Shown: one piece after another, positions 13,201 through 24,293 of the stretch
Numbering within the stretch: the stretch's first letter is position 1
Layout: every line of letters begins with the position of its first letter
From: Gonatopus flavifemur
Taxonomy: Eukaryota > Arthropoda > Insecta > Hymenoptera > Dryinidae
Direction: 5' to 3'
Length of the DNA: 64,000 bases
NCBI GenBank assembly: GCA_018340375.1
Contig: JAFFJZ010000017.1
Coordinates: forward strand, 3,896,001-3,960,000
Notes under the pieces: model-generated
Database searches by the model: none
The model's input: the letters and a program-made list of their open reading frames with translations, nothing else
Told to the model about the DNA's origin: nothing
Made by a program: the position numbers and the translations under genes

Positions 13201-13330
13201 TTCTAGGATATGCTCATCAGAACCATCGATTATCAATGATCTGCTGGTCAAAACTACTGATTTCCAATGATATGCTGCACAGCACTATCGATTTCCAATG
13301 ACATGCTGCTCAGAACTACCGATTCTCTAG
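10273..13330 (-). repeat. 31-bp satellite array, right arm (inverted)
   Basis: This is the same 31-bp unit as the left array in reverse complement, reading TATGATATGCTGGTCAGAAC and so on, for about 3.05 kb (about 98 units by length). It faces the left array across a loop of a few bases (CGAAAAAAACT near 10270-10280). Block variants seen in the left arm occur here inverted, such as GATTTGCTGGTCAGAACTGTTG. The arm is about 1.1 kb shorter than the left one, so the two arrays have changed copy number independently. Confidence 0.92.
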
Positions 13331-14065
13331 GATATCCTTATCAGGATATATCATCTCTAGAGCTATGTGATATAGTCTATCTCCATAGCTCTCACCTGCG
13401 CTCCCCCATATCGTATAAGATCTCAGCATATGCTCTCAATCATTCTCCGAACAAAATTCCCCTATTACTCCCACCATCAGCACTCCCGTTCCTTGACATC
13501 CTCACATGCCAACCAGCCGTAGAACTCCGAGATATAGTCCACTTCCAGCGGTTTCACCTGCGCTGCTACTACATCGTAGAAGAGGTCCTCATGTCTCTTC
13601 ATTTAATTCCCGAAAAAAATTTCTTAAGCACTCCTAGCATCAGAACTCCCTTGTTTTGACATCCTCGCATCCCAATCATCCCTAGAACTCCTAGATATAG
13701 TCAATTTCCTTCCATCACCCCTGCGATGCTGTCATATTGTAGAAGAACTCAGCATATCATTCCATTTAATTCCTGAAAAAAATTTCCCAAGCACTTCTAG
13801 CATTAGAACTCCCTTGTTTTGACATCCTCGCATCCCAATCATCCCTAGAACTCCGAGATTCAGTCCATTTCCATCCATTTCCCCTGCGATGCTGTCATAT
13901 TGTAGAAGAACTTAGCATATCATTTTTTCAAAATCGATTTTTTTCACAAATTTACCCGGAACTATTGTTGTAACTTATCAAGAACTGTAGAACTATAGTG
14001 GATGCGACTAGAACTGGTGCTTTTTTGTGCGATGCTGACATTTGATATGCCAACTTCACAGACAC

Positions 14066-14736
14066 TTAACTTTTGCCATTGGGCTTTACAGAGGTTGAAC
14101 GAAGCGCCCGATTTCTTTCGATATGTTCTTTTCAGTGATGAATCAACGTTTCAAAGTACTGGCTTGTTAAATCGTCACAATAGCCACTATCGGTCAGCGC
14201 AAAACCCGCACTGGACTCAACAAGTTGATCATCAGCATCGGTGGAGTATGAATGTTTGGTGTGGAATTCTAGACAATCAAGTTATTGGGCCGTATTTTTT
14301 TGATGGAACTGTTAACGGTCCTAATTATCTACAGTTTTTACAGAATGAATTACCAGTTCTCATGGAAGATGTGACATTAGCAACTAGGCAGAGGATGTGG
14401 TATCAGCAAGACGGTGCACCACCACACTTTGCTCGATGTGTGAGGGATTATCTAAATATCCTTTTCCCCAATCGTTGGATTGGTCGAGGTGGATTTGTAC
14501 TGTGGCCGGCAAGACCTCCTGATCTCACCCCTCTAGATTTTTATTTGTGGGGTTAAGTAAAAAATGTCGTTTATACCAACCGACCAACAACACCTGTGGA
14601 TCTACAACAACGCATCAGATACGCAATTGCGAATATTCGTGCAGAAGTTTTTCAGTGTGTTCTTGGAAACTTTCGACGCCGGCTGGAGTTATGCATTGCA
14701 GTAAATGGCGGTCAATTCGAACATCTCCTGCAATAG
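14066..14736 (+). pseudogene. DD41D transposase, C-terminal part (copy A)
   Basis: The reading frame resumes after the foldback element with NFCHWALQRL and includes the catalytic core: FSDEST (first D), WYQQDGAPPHFA (second D), and PDLTPLDFYLWG (third D, 41 residues after the second). The WARS-type third-motif entry reads PARPPD here versus PARSPD in copy B. The codon after YLWG is TAA instead of TAC, a nonsense change. The remaining frame continues through KNVVYTNR-like coding to a TAG at 14734-14736. The gene is dead, but its sequence is nearly identical to copy B, so the break is recent. Confidence 0.9.
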
Positions 14737-15231
14737 TGTGTCTTACCCGTCAACGGATTTGTGCCATCTGTAATTATAAAACGACGAACTGGAAAAATAA
14801 ATAATTTTTTAATTATTGTTTCAAATTTGGCATTCATTATCGTTCTCAAGGTCGAATTCAAGGTCGAAACGTGGGGTTTCACTTCAACTTTGATAACTTC
14901 GGTCAGAGAAACAACTCGTTTGAGGCTTTTCCGTGAAAATCCATAGAAATTGGTTTTTGACCTTCAAATGACCTCTAAATGACCTGATATGTTAACATAT
15001 TCGGACGTAAAATTTTCCGCTCTTTCCATTTCTGAGGTCGAACGTAGGGTTTTCCATTTGAAAAAACATACTCTGACCATCAATTGTGCTCAAAATTGAC
15101 CTCAAGGTCAAATTCAAGGTCACCATCTTATGGCCCCCTTCGAACCGTACAACTTTTATCTGAACAATTTTTTCCCCCTCCATTCCCTGAAGAGTTATTC
15201 AGCTGTCCTGTTTCAAATGGGACGCCCTGTA

Positions 15232-16660
15232 TATGCACTGGTTCGCAGTGGTATACTTATCACTATTATTCAGTGGAATTCCACTGAATCAGTTTTTGAG
15301 AGTAAGATATTGAAATTCCCTCATTTCCAAATCTAGGAGAAGTCTTTAAAACTCGAAAGATGTTGAAATTTCTTGGTAGGAATTTTTAAAATAGCGTAAA
15401 AAGGGGATAATCTGAAATCTCTTGGAAGTACCTTCTATAAAATGAAAAACGTTGATTCGACCCGATTTCAAATATCCAACCTTAAACAGGTGAAGCAGAA
15501 GGAAATCCCGCAAGATGGGGGCAAGTCTTTGGCTCCTGACCGCCATGTCTCTCGGAATACGGCGATCAGGAGAAGCCGAATCATATTGAGTAAAATCATG
15601 CAACGGAGACGTATGTACTCTCATATGAAAATTTGATCTTAACCTAATGGTTTGATAATTTCTTAACAGCAACTAAGTCATTATCGGTAAACTATCATCC
15701 TTATCCATCTCATTAACTCAGAGATTTATTGTCGAATCGATATGTTTTTGAATTAAACAATTTCACGAACTAACAATTCATTTATGCCATCGATTGATAC
15801 ATCTTTTCCGTTTGACGTGCTTTCCTTTCCCTCTCTAAACTCGATTCAATAAATCCGAATTAAATCAATTATTCGGTCTGAATCGGAATTACATCGGTAT
15901 TCCAAAAGTGAATTGCTTTTTGTCTTTTACGTCGAAATGGTTCCAGGGCTTTTCATCCCGTTATCAGCAGTACATAACGAATGCATTCAAGAAAACTTAT
16001 TAAGCGATCGAATTCCTTCTATCCGCTATATTTTCGTTAAAAAAAAGAAAATAAATCCTCCTCAAGAGGTGAATTCTTTATTTAATTCTTATTACGTTTG
16101 TCTCGGGGTTTTTTTTATCTAATGAAGTTCTTATTAAGTCTCATCAATTGCATTTTCATCTCAAAGATTATGAGGCTACTGGCTCACTGAAGGAATTGAC
16201 TGAAAGCAAGTTCTCAAGAATAATTCTATAGAATAGAAGCAGTGAACGAAAGCCGAAGAGATTAGTGTTTTGTCTATAGAAAGAAATAAAAAAACGATAT
16301 TCTTTTTTATCGTCTCGCTTTACGCACGTTTATCTCCTATTTGGTGAGAATAAACATTATCCTATGGAATGAAATTTAGATATTACGCTTATTCGTTCAT
16401 TCGTCATGGCCATATTCGAGTAGGATATTGCTAATCAAAAGTGCAATTACAATTGATTTCATTAAGTTAGCGTATGGTGAAATTTCAATCGATAGTCCAT
16501 TCGTTTTCGTAATGAAATCTGATGTTTAATAAATTCCTCAACCGTGATGTGACAGTTATTGTGCGACCAGTTACCAATTTCATGATCCTCCAATCAAATT
16601 TACATTTCAAAGCGAAGCAACTGCAAACAGCGCCATCCAAGCGTGAAGCGACCGACGGCC
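15232..16660. other. No recognisable feature (1.4 kb)
   Basis: AT-rich single-copy-looking sequence between the DD41D element and the large inverted repeat. I see no long reading frame with recognisable motifs, no inverted termini and no tandem array. The short frames at 15346-15672 and 15913-16122 have no family features. Confidence 0.5.
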
Positions 16661-16815
16661 CCATATCGGTCCGATATCGCGGCAATATTGGCGCAATATC
16701 GGCAATGATGACTATGGGCCGATATCCTACCAATATCCATGCCGGGATCACGTGAATTTGAACATCTGACAGTCACCCTCATAACCTTTTAGTTGGGAGC
16801 ATATATACTGTAATA

Positions 16816-17043
16816 CACGGAGAAAAAATGGTTTGCTACTATAGCGCCTGCAAAGACATTTGTTGTGCTTGCGAAAATATCCACTACAGCAGCTAAGACG
16901 TTAGTTCTGTTAACAAATTTGTTTATGTCAGCAAAAAAATGTAGTTGCGTCAATCATTTTTCTTGCTCTTACAGCTAATTTTTTTTTGTAGACGCTATAG
17001 TAACAGACCTGCTTGTTGTGCCAGCAATACTTTTCTCTCCGTG
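16816..17043. mobile_element. MITE, CACGGAGAAAAA termini, TA target duplication
   Basis: 228-bp element with termini CACGGAGAAAAAATGG and its complement ending TTCTCTCCGTG, flanked by TA on both sides (16814-16815, 17044-17045). The inner sequence is also self-complementary over TTGCTACTATAGCGCCTGCA versus the complement near 16990. A second family member is at 55433-55650. It has no coding capacity. Confidence 0.8.
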
Positions 17044-18210
17044 TAGATTTGTACGTATATTTACGATTAACTTTCTATGGATCTTAATCTTTAGAATTGG
17101 GAACATTGAAGAAACGAATCAAGCGAGGAAAGTTGATCTTCGAAATGATTGAGGCATACATGATTTCATCAGCATCCAGATAAAATTCTTATCCAATCCA
17201 ACGTAATTTTATGTACAAAAAGAAATGAATTTAGTTTTAAAAAAGTAAAAGCGTATATGAACAAGCATGTTACCCTCAGAATAAAATGAATAGCATTCGA
17301 AAGAAAGAGGTAGATATGAAGGCAAAACCACTTGCTCTCAGATATTCATAGATCAACACGAATATCAAACCTGTTGGAATACATATTCCCATATAGCACA
17401 CCAAATCAGAAAGGATACAATTGGATCTTGAAAAATTCACGAAGATTTTTTGAGAATTCTTTTTGAACTTTCGCGCTATGTTCACAGGTTTCATGCAGGT
17501 TATTATAACCTTTGACTGACTTCATACTGGGCAAGTTAATCGCTGTTAATTGGCTACGATTAACATATGATCTGAATTTTATGTACGTTGAATTCATAAT
17601 CAATCGAAGTGCATATTCACATGAGCTATGTACACGTATGAATTCTATAAGGCTGTCAGATAGGAGATGTTTTTCGAATTAGCTCTGTTTTTTGAAAAGG
17701 ACATGATACATATGTGAATAAAAACCCATTATCATCTACTTAAGGGCATTCATCAGAGGCAGAGTTGCTAGATCTCCCCCCCCCCCCCAGTTTTCTCAAC
17801 GATGAATGAATATAATCGATTTTAATGAGCAGGTGCATCTTCTTAGCATATCAAAGAAAGTGCAGCTGCTCTTTATTTTTCATTTTCTTTGTTCGTTTCT
17901 GAGAAAACAGGGGGGGGGGCGATTTTGGAATCTAGTAACTTTTTGGGAAGGTAGTGAATGCCGTTAAGGGCATTGCGAAGGCCCTAGAAAAGTTAATAGA
18001 TCTCAAATTCAACCCCCCCCCCCCCACTTCTTCCGACAATAAATAAATTGAATGGAAAGTGATGAATACTTGCCACGCACTATAAATTCCCAGCCGGATG
18101 ACAGGACATATCAGCTGATATTTCCGTGATTTTTCCAATCAAATGTTTGAAAATCTCAGTATATGCTCTGGAATATATGTATAGAATTACACTCAAGTGT
18201 CAATAAAATA

Positions 18211-18313
18211 CAGTGCAACCTGTCAATGAAGCTGCTCACTTTTTTTTTCAACTCAAAGCAAAACCCGTTCGAACGAAAAAGAGGGAAATCGGCCCAATTG
18301 GCAGGTTGCACTG
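18211..18313. mobile_element. 103-bp MITE, CAGTGCAACCTG termini, TA target duplication
   Basis: The termini CAGTGCAACCTG and CAGGTTGCACTG are perfect inverted repeats flanked by TA at 18209-18210 and 18314-18315. The element forms the inner edge of the left arm, directly next to element B. The mirror copy is at 21208-21310. Confidence 0.8.
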
Positions 18314-18813
18314 TATAGGGGAGAGTGGGGACACTTGCACCATGGGGTGATATGCACCACAGCAGATATCTCTTAATTTTCCAAAATTTCTGAACTGTTC
18401 TTGCACGTGGCGTTTGCTGAATGGATGACCTAACTCGAAAGTACAATCGTTGCACAATATTTTCATGATCCACTTTTTGACTGAAAATATCTGGAATTTT
18501 TTTGCGAGCATCAGTAGTCTGTTGATGCCGTGAGGGGTGCAATGCACCACAAATTGCGGGGATACTTGCACCACTTCCGATGTTTCATTTTTTTTATAGA
18601 AACAGGTATTCAGAATGATCCGTACACTCGGATGTTCGAATCTGAATGTTCTTCCGAAGAACAGAAGAGAGAAGGAGAGGAAGGAGAGAGAGAGAGAGAA
18701 AGATTCTTTTGTTTGATAAAATACTCTGTGAAACTCTTTGCTATTTCCATGAATGATCTCACTTTATATAAGTCAGGGGGGATAAACTCAATGAGAGAAT
18801 TTTCATAATGAAC

Positions 18814-18960
18814 TTCAGCGCCGCCAAGGGGAAGGCTACTGGAACTAACCTCACATGGATACATTTACACAAATGCTCAACAAATCATAAAAGTTTGTGA
18901 CACAGTATCAGTGCCTTCATGTGAGATTAGTTCAAGTACCCTTCCTCTTGGCGGCGCTGA
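18814..18960. mobile_element. 147-bp palindromic MITE (CAGCGCCGCCAAG family)
   Basis: The termini TCAGCGCCGCCAAGGGG and CCTCTTGGCGGCGCTGA are inverted. The inner GGAACTAACCTCACATG has its complement at about 18919-18940. A related member (GGCGGTGCCAAG, GAACTAACCTCACACC) is at 40534-40662. Small size, strong stem and no coding capacity suggest a non-autonomous DNA element. Confidence 0.75.
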
Positions 18961-19237
18961 AATCAGTCTCAAGAACGTTCAATTGAGTTTATGCCTCCTG
19001 ATATGAGTTGGTAGGAGTGACAAATTTCACTTGGTTCCTCCGTTCATAGCAAACACTCTTGTGCAATTAGTTTTCAAGAAAAGGTTGTTGCTAGTATCAA
19101 ACTCTAAACTGCATCAAGTCCATCTTGATCGTAAGTTCAGCTATTCACTTGTATATCTGATTATTCATTTCAAATAAATACTGATAAATAGATTTGAAAA
19201 TAGTGGTTATTATTCCAATTAGCCCTGCTAAATTATC

Positions 19238-19642
19238 CCCATAAAGAACGATACAAAACGATAAATTTTTCCTATAGTTTTCAATGAGGTTTCTGAATAC
19301 GGAATTTACGAAGTTATATCGTTATCAAACGATAGAACTCTATCGTTCCTTACCGTTTTCTATAAAAATTTAACAGATTGTGTAGGGTTTTATCGTGAAA
19401 TTCGTATTGGAAAAGTACTACTTATTCTAGAACACATAACTATTTTTTTCCAAATAACTGATACTTCTCCTATACGAATTCCACGATAAAACCCTATACA
19501 ATCTGTTAAATTTTTATAGAAAACGATAAAGAACGATAGAGTTCTATCGTTTGATAACGATGTAACTTCGTAAATTCCGTATTCAGAAACCTCATTGAAA
19601 ACTATAGAAAACATTTATCGTTTTGTATCGGTCCTTATTGGG
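19238..19642. repeat. 405-bp palindrome inside element B
   Basis: Arms of about 190 bp pair around an axis near 19440. CATAAAGAACGATACAAAAC at the left and TTTTGTATCGGTCCTTATTG at the right form the outer ends. The inner ATCGTGAAATTCGTATTGG has its partner near 19475. The arms are about 90% complementary. It is a probable foldback MITE. Confidence 0.75.
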
Positions 19643-19675
19643 AAAATTCAGCAGGGAGAGGATCAATTACTCAGG

Positions 19676-19721
<46 letters not shown>

Positions 19722-19722
19722 A
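19676..19722. repeat. (GA)n microsatellite
   Basis: A run of GA dinucleotides with two interruptions. A second, shorter GA/GGA-rich tract lies at about 18665-18705 in the same element. Confidence 0.9.
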
Positions 19723-19986
19723 AGAGCTAATTCGCAGGGGGGTGCGAATATCCCCACAGGGTGGTGCAAGTCTCCCGCCATGTGGGGAGAGTTGCACCAA
19801 ACGCAATGTTTTTGAAGAACACTTATATCATTGATAGGATGTTAGATTCGACCTTGCTATCATTTGCAACTTAGAAAGGAATGTTTGCTCTGTCAAAATC
19901 CCATAAATAATATATCGAATGAAGTTAACCACGAAAGTTATGACAATGTAAAAAAAAAGTGGTGCAAGTGTCCCCACTCTCTCCTA

Positions 19987-21203
19987 TATATTTCTCATGT
20001 GTTAACGAATGTATGAAAATCACCAAAAATACGCCGTCTCATACGCCTATTCCCTCCCTCAATGCTCCACGCATCGTTAAAGATAGATAAGGTCGCGAGT
20101 GCCCGAAATTGCAGATATCCGATCCGCGATTACTTGTGGATCCAAAAATAATCACCAGAAGCCTCTAGTCCTCATCAAATAGCCACAAACTTCACCGTTT
20201 TCGGGTAAATAACACTTTGGACGTATCCCTGTTGGAAACATAATAATAAATTGAAATAAACAATGAATTGAATGGAAAGTGATGAATACTTGCCACGCAC
20301 TATAAATTCCCAGCCGGATGACAGGACATATCAGCTGATATTTCCGTGATTTTTTCAATAAAATGTTTGAAAATCTTAGTATATACTCTAGAATATATGT
20401 ATTTTTCGAAAAAATTTTTTTTTTCAAATTTAAAAAAAAATGACATATCCTATCTGACAGCAAAAAAAAAGCAAAAAATCCCATGTCATCTTTTTTTCCT
20501 TACAACGCCCCCTTTATGCCATTTTTCCGATTTCTAGATAGCCTCATACTTAACCTATCTAGCTCACTGTATCTTGGTAACGGCTGGAGCAAAAAAATTG
20601 ATACTCACGGCAAAATATCGCAAAAAAATAGCAAAAAAAGATGCAATCGGTCCAATTGCAGTTAGATGGAAATGGTCAGATAGCTTAATAGACCTATGAC
20701 ACACCCCGGCGGAACTTTTAGCAGGCAGGGTTGGACATGGAACCTACTTAGACCAAGCGAGTCCGATGCGGACCCTGTCCGCATGAAAATGTGGATTCCA
20801 TGCAGGTGAAATTTGCATGCGGAAAGGAAAGGATGGATCATACGCACCCGGAAATTTTCAACGGGGCGTAGAGCACGGGCACCATCTGAGGGCTGTACTA
20901 GAGCGAAATTCGCATGCTGGTGTGAACGACTGGTTCATACTCACCCGGTTGTTTCCAACAGGGATACGTCCAAAGTGTTATTTACCCGAAAACGGTGAAG
21001 TTTGTGGCTATTTGATGAGGACTAGAGGCTTCTGGTGATTATTTTTGGATCCACAAGTAATCGCGGATCGGATATCTGCAATTTCGGGGACTCGCGACCT
21101 TATCTATCTTTAACGATGCGTGGAGCATTGAGGGAGGGAATAGGGGTATGAGACGGCGTATTTTTGGTGATTTTCATACATTCGTTAACACATGAGAAAT
21201 ATA
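19987..21203. mobile_element. Element C: 250-bp terminal inverted repeats
   Basis: About 19987-20240 is the reverse complement of about 20953-21203 (landmarks TTCTCATGTGTTAACG, ACGCCGTCTCATACGCC, CGGGTAAATAACACTTTG). TA lies at both outer edges, where it abuts element B on one side and the right arm's MITE on the other. Its middle includes a diverged direct copy (20262-20402) of about 140 bp found in the flanking arm at 18040-18181. No coding gene is recognised. A related short MITE sits at 35417-35622 (shared ATTTGA-GAGGACT-GAAACTTCTAGTGAT-like core). Confidence 0.7.
20262..20402 (+). repeat. Direct duplicate of 18040-18181
   Basis: About 140 bases, including GAATGGAAAGTGATGAATACTT and CATATCAGCTGATATTTCC segments, match the left arm at 18040-18181 in direct orientation and the right arm at 21340-21480 in inverted orientation. 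There are only a few substitutions, so a third copy of this short stretch lies inside element C. Confidence 0.8.
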
Positions 21204-22859
21204 TATACAGTGCAACCTGCCAATTGGGCCGATTTCCCTCTTTTTCGTTCGAACGGGTTTTGCTTTGAGTTGAAAAAAAAAGTGAGCAGCTTCATTGACA
21301 GGTTGCACTGTATTTTATTGACACTTGAGTGTAATTCTATACATATATTCCAGAGCATATACTGAGATTTTCAAACATTTGATTGGAAAAATCACGGAAA
21401 TATCAGCTGATATGTCCTGTCATCCGGCTGGGAATTTATAGTGCGTGGCAAGTATTCATCACTTTCCATTCAATTTATTTATTGTCGGAAGAAGTGGGGG
21501 GGGGGGGTTGAATTTGAGATCTATTAACTTTTCTAGGGCCTTCGCAATGCCCTTAACGGCATTCACTACCTTCCCAAAAAGTTACTAGATTCCAAAATCG
21601 CCCCCCCCCCCTGTTTTCTCAGAAACGAACAAAGAAAATGAAAAATAAAGAGCAGCTGCACTTTCTTTGATATGCTAAGAAGATGCACCTGCTCATTAAA
21701 ATCGATTATATTCATTCATCGTTGAGAAAACTGGGGGGGGGGGGAGATCTAGCAACTCTGCCTCTGATGAATGCCCTTAAGTAGATGATAATGGGTTTTT
21801 ATTCACATATGTATCATGTCCTTTTCAAAAAACAGAGCTAATTCGAAAAACATCTCCTATCTGACAGCCTTATAGAATTCATACGTGTACATAGCTCATG
21901 TGAATATGCACTTCGATTGATTATGAATTCAACGTACATAAAATTCAGATCATATGTTAATCGTAGCCAATTAACAGCGATTAACTTGCCCAGTATGAAG
22001 TCAGTCAAAGGTTATAATAACCTGCATGAAACCTGTGAACATAGCGCGAAAGTTCAAAAAGAATTCTCAAAAAATCTTCGTGAATTTTTCAAGATCCAAT
22101 TGTATCCTTTCTGATTTGGTGTGCTATATGGGAATATGTATTCCAACAGGTTTGATATTCGTGTTGATCTATGAATATCTGAGAGCAAGTGGTTTTGCCT
22201 TCATATCTACCTCTTTCTTTCGAATGCTATTCATTTTATTCTGAGGGTAACATGCTTGTTCATATACGCTTTTACTTTTTTAAAACTAAATTCATTTCTT
22301 TTTGTACATAAAATTACGTTGGATTGGATAAGAATTTTATCTGGATGCTGATGAAATCATGTATGCCTCAATCATTTCGAAGATCAACTTTCCTCGCTTG
22401 ATTCGTTTCTTCAATGTTCCCAATTCTAAAGATTAAGATCCATAGAAAGTTAATCGTAAATATACGTACAAATCTACACGGAGAGAAAAGTATTGCTGGC
22501 ACAACAAGCAGGTCTGTTACTATAGCGTCTACAAAAAAAAATTAGCTGTAAGAGCAAGAAAAATGATTGACGCAACTACATTTTTTTGCTGACATAAACA
22601 AATTTGTTAACAGAACTAACGTCTTAGCTGCTGTAGTGGATATTTTCGCAAGCACAACAAATGTCTTTGCAGGCGCTATAGTAGCAAACCATTTTTTCTC
22701 CGTGTATTACAGTATATATGCTCCCAACTAAAAGGTTATGAGGGTGACTGTCAGATGTTCAAATTCACGTGATCCCGGCATGGATATTGGTAGGATATCG
22801 GCCCATAGTCATCATTGCCGATATTGCGCCAATATTGCCGCGATATCGGACCGATATGG
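21204..22859 (-). repeat. Right arm of 6.2 kb inverted repeat
   Basis: Reverse complement of 16661-18317; see that entry for the differences. It includes mirrored copies of the two MITEs at 21208-21310 and 22477-22704. The match stops abruptly at CCGATATGG (22859); the flanks on the two sides are unrelated. The frame at 21917-22114 is the identical mirror of the one at 17406-17603. Confidence 0.9.
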
Positions 22860-23128
22860 AATTAAACATTTCTAGCTCCGAGGTTGTATTTAATACGAAT
22901 TACCATTTAAAATATACGGTTCGAGAAATCTCTAGCTGTGGCAATTGGGTAATTCCATGTCAACTCGACCAACGATCTAAATTCGACGTCTTAGAAATTC
23001 ATGATATTTATTCCACCAATAGTACTAGTCATGTGCATGAAAAATGTTGAGTTTGAGAATTTTTTGATGATTTATTTTTTTGAGTTATTATCATCCAAAA
23101 TTCCCTTGAAATGGAGGGTATAAAGCAT

Positions 23129-23270
23129 ATATAGTTGTATATGAGCGTATATGATTCATATATGTTCATATATGTTCATATGTGTTTCATATATGCTCAT
23201 ATATGAATGCATATATGAATCCATATATGGGTTCATACATGGAATTTTTTTTCCCGGGTAAATATACTAT
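23129..23270. repeat. CATATATG-rich element, partial copy
   Basis: Repeated CATATATG and TATATGNNCATATATG words, ending in GGAATTTTTTTTCCCGGGTA, exactly like the right end of the copy at 30594-31003. The left terminal repeat expected of the family is not visible, so this is a truncated copy. Confidence 0.7.
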
Positions 23271-23971
23271 ATCGTTGCCGTCATTTGCTAATCTTGTGTT
23301 AATTTACTGGTATTCCTCTCATAACTATCCAAGTAGATTACCTTCACGGTATCGTTGTCGCAACTATGCGATATTGTTCCATGCGTGATATTTCTTTTCC
23401 GTGCATGTTAAAAATTCCGAAACTCAGTCACGAAGATCCCGATCCACATTTCCCAAGGGAAAAATCATATCAACCCTTGGTCGAGATCATCGGTATGTTT
23501 TTCAACGGTCAAATTTTTGGAGACCCCGTACGTTACAGCTGTGTGTGCAATTTATCGTGCCTTAGGATAAAGAAAAATTTATTTTTCGTCGATACCATTG
23601 GAATACCATCTTGTAATTTGGTATGAAAATTCAAAATTGGTCCATAAACAACATATAATTTTTTCAAAAAAAAATTCCGTTTTCGAAATATTGAAAAAAT
23701 TTTTTTCTTCTCACGTGAAAATGTTTGAATTCCGATCACATGTTTGAATGATACATCAGTGTAAAGAATGTCGAAAAATGAAAATAATGACTCCAAGTTC
23801 AACCCCGTAGGTCGAGTAGTTTTGGAGATACAGCATGTTGAAAATTGCCATACCCTCCATTTCAAGAGGATTTTGGATTATAATAACTCAAAAAAACAAA
23901 TAATCAAAAAATTCTCAAACTCAACATTTTTCATGCACATGACTAGTACTATTGGTGGAATAACTCAATTA

Positions 23972-24293
23972 GAAAAATCCGTAATATGCCAATGTTGACA
24001 ACAGGTGCAGTACAGTGCCAGTATTGGGTCTCCAACACTTGGTCAACACGTACGGGATCAGTAATAGATACATAAAAATACAGTAATATGCCTGTACTGA
24101 TAAACCAGTACTGAGAACTTAATACCGGCCAGGTACTAACCCAGTACTGGCCCTGCACTGATTGCGAATAATGGTATTAGTACTCAATCCCCAGTACTGA
24201 AAAGCGTTATCATTCCAGACAAATGCCAGTACCCTGCCAGTCTTGGCTAGTACTGGTGCAGTACTGCGCCTGTTGTAAATTTCTGGTTGGGAA
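23972..24293. mobile_element. CAGTACTGG-rich MITE inserted in foldback right arm
   Basis: The flanking arm sequence is contiguous in the left arm (23010-23030) but split here, which proves an insertion. The subterminal ACAACAGGTGCAGTAC and GTACTGCGCCTGTTGT are inverted, and CCAGTACTGG-type words recur inside. The same words characterise the elements at 50386-53022 and 53367-54447, although the outermost termini differ. Confidence 0.7.

Larger units (their letters stand above)
5335..14065. mobile_element. Giant foldback (FB-like) element, 8.7 kb, 9-bp target duplication
   Basis: The insertion is bounded by TTAACTTTT on both sides (5326-5334 and 14066-14074); the uninterrupted sequence with a single TTAACTTTT is seen in copy B at about 62910. 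The ends are inverted: GTGTCTGTGAAGTTGG at the left and its complement at 14050-14065. The whole element is one inverted repeat with its axis near 10272 and a loop of only about 6-10 bases. Each arm has a unique outer about 140 bp, a zone of about 163-bp repeats, then thousands of bases of a 31-bp repeat. The left arm is about 4.9 kb and the right about 3.8 kb. No transposase is present. Long repeat-built terminal inverted repeats plus 9-bp duplications are the hallmark of Drosophila FB-type (Mutator-superfamily) elements; membership here is inference. Confidence 0.9.
4456..15229 (+). mobile_element. DD41D Tc1/mariner-type transposon, copy A, split by a foldback element
   Basis: The left terminus (CAGGGCGTCCCATTTGAAAC) is inverted at 15210-15229, with TA at 15230-15231 and CA, probably a mutated TA, at 4454-4455. 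Beyond the termini, the subterminal sequence is also inverted for more than 300 bp (4456-4850 versus 14840-15229), including a GGTCAATTTTGAGCATAATTG block. Without the 8.7 kb insertion (5335-14065) the element would be about 2.0 kb. It is closely similar to copy B at 62043 to the window end. The transposase is dead: it is interrupted, has a small indel just before the insertion, and carries a TAC-to-TAA stop. Confidence 0.9.
16661..18317 (+). repeat. Left arm of 6.2 kb inverted repeat
   Basis: This 1.66 kb arm is the reverse complement of 21204-22859. The only differences I could find when reading both are in homopolymer length: C13 versus G12 near 17778 and 21733, G10 versus C11 near 17910 and 21605, and C13 versus G12 near 18013 and 21496. 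The arm contains two TA-flanked MITEs (16816-17043 and 18211-18313) and a G/C-tract palindrome (about 17745-17975). The outer end, CCATATCGGTCCGATATC, is rich in ATATCGGC motifs. No coding gene is recognisable in the arm, although a 65-residue frame (17406-17603, minus) is preserved identically in both arms. Confidence 0.9.
18318..19984. mobile_element. Element B: GGGGAGAGTGGGGACACTTG termini, TA-flanked, non-coding
   Basis: The left terminus reads GGGGAGAGTGGGGACACTTG followed by CACCA. The right terminus is its complement with one change, ending at 19984; TA lies on both sides. GGTGCAAGT-and-CCCC motifs recur inside both subterminal regions (for example near 18530-18572 and 19740-19800), so the ends are built of subrepeats. 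The interior contains two further palindromes (18814-18960 and 19238-19642) and two GA-rich microsatellites. No transposase is visible, so it would have to be mobilised in trans. It sits in the spacer of the 6.2 kb inverted repeat. Confidence 0.75.

Noticed and set aside
6055..13330. 31-bp regular repeats as a CRISPR array
   Set aside because: Units are contiguous without unique spacers, and the two arrays face each other in an eukaryotic transposon context.
5741..13659. Two nearly identical 130-residue reading frames (5741-6133 minus, 13267-13659 plus)
   Set aside because: They are the same repeat zone in the two inverted arms of the foldback element; no domain, not independent genes.
14992..15336. 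Frames in the right end of DD41D copy A (repeated at 61843-62142)
   Set aside because: They read through the terminal inverted repeat of the transposon, in both orientations.
16661..22859. The large inverted repeat as an LTR retrotransposon
   Set aside because: The repeats are inverted, not direct, and no gag/pol coding was seen.
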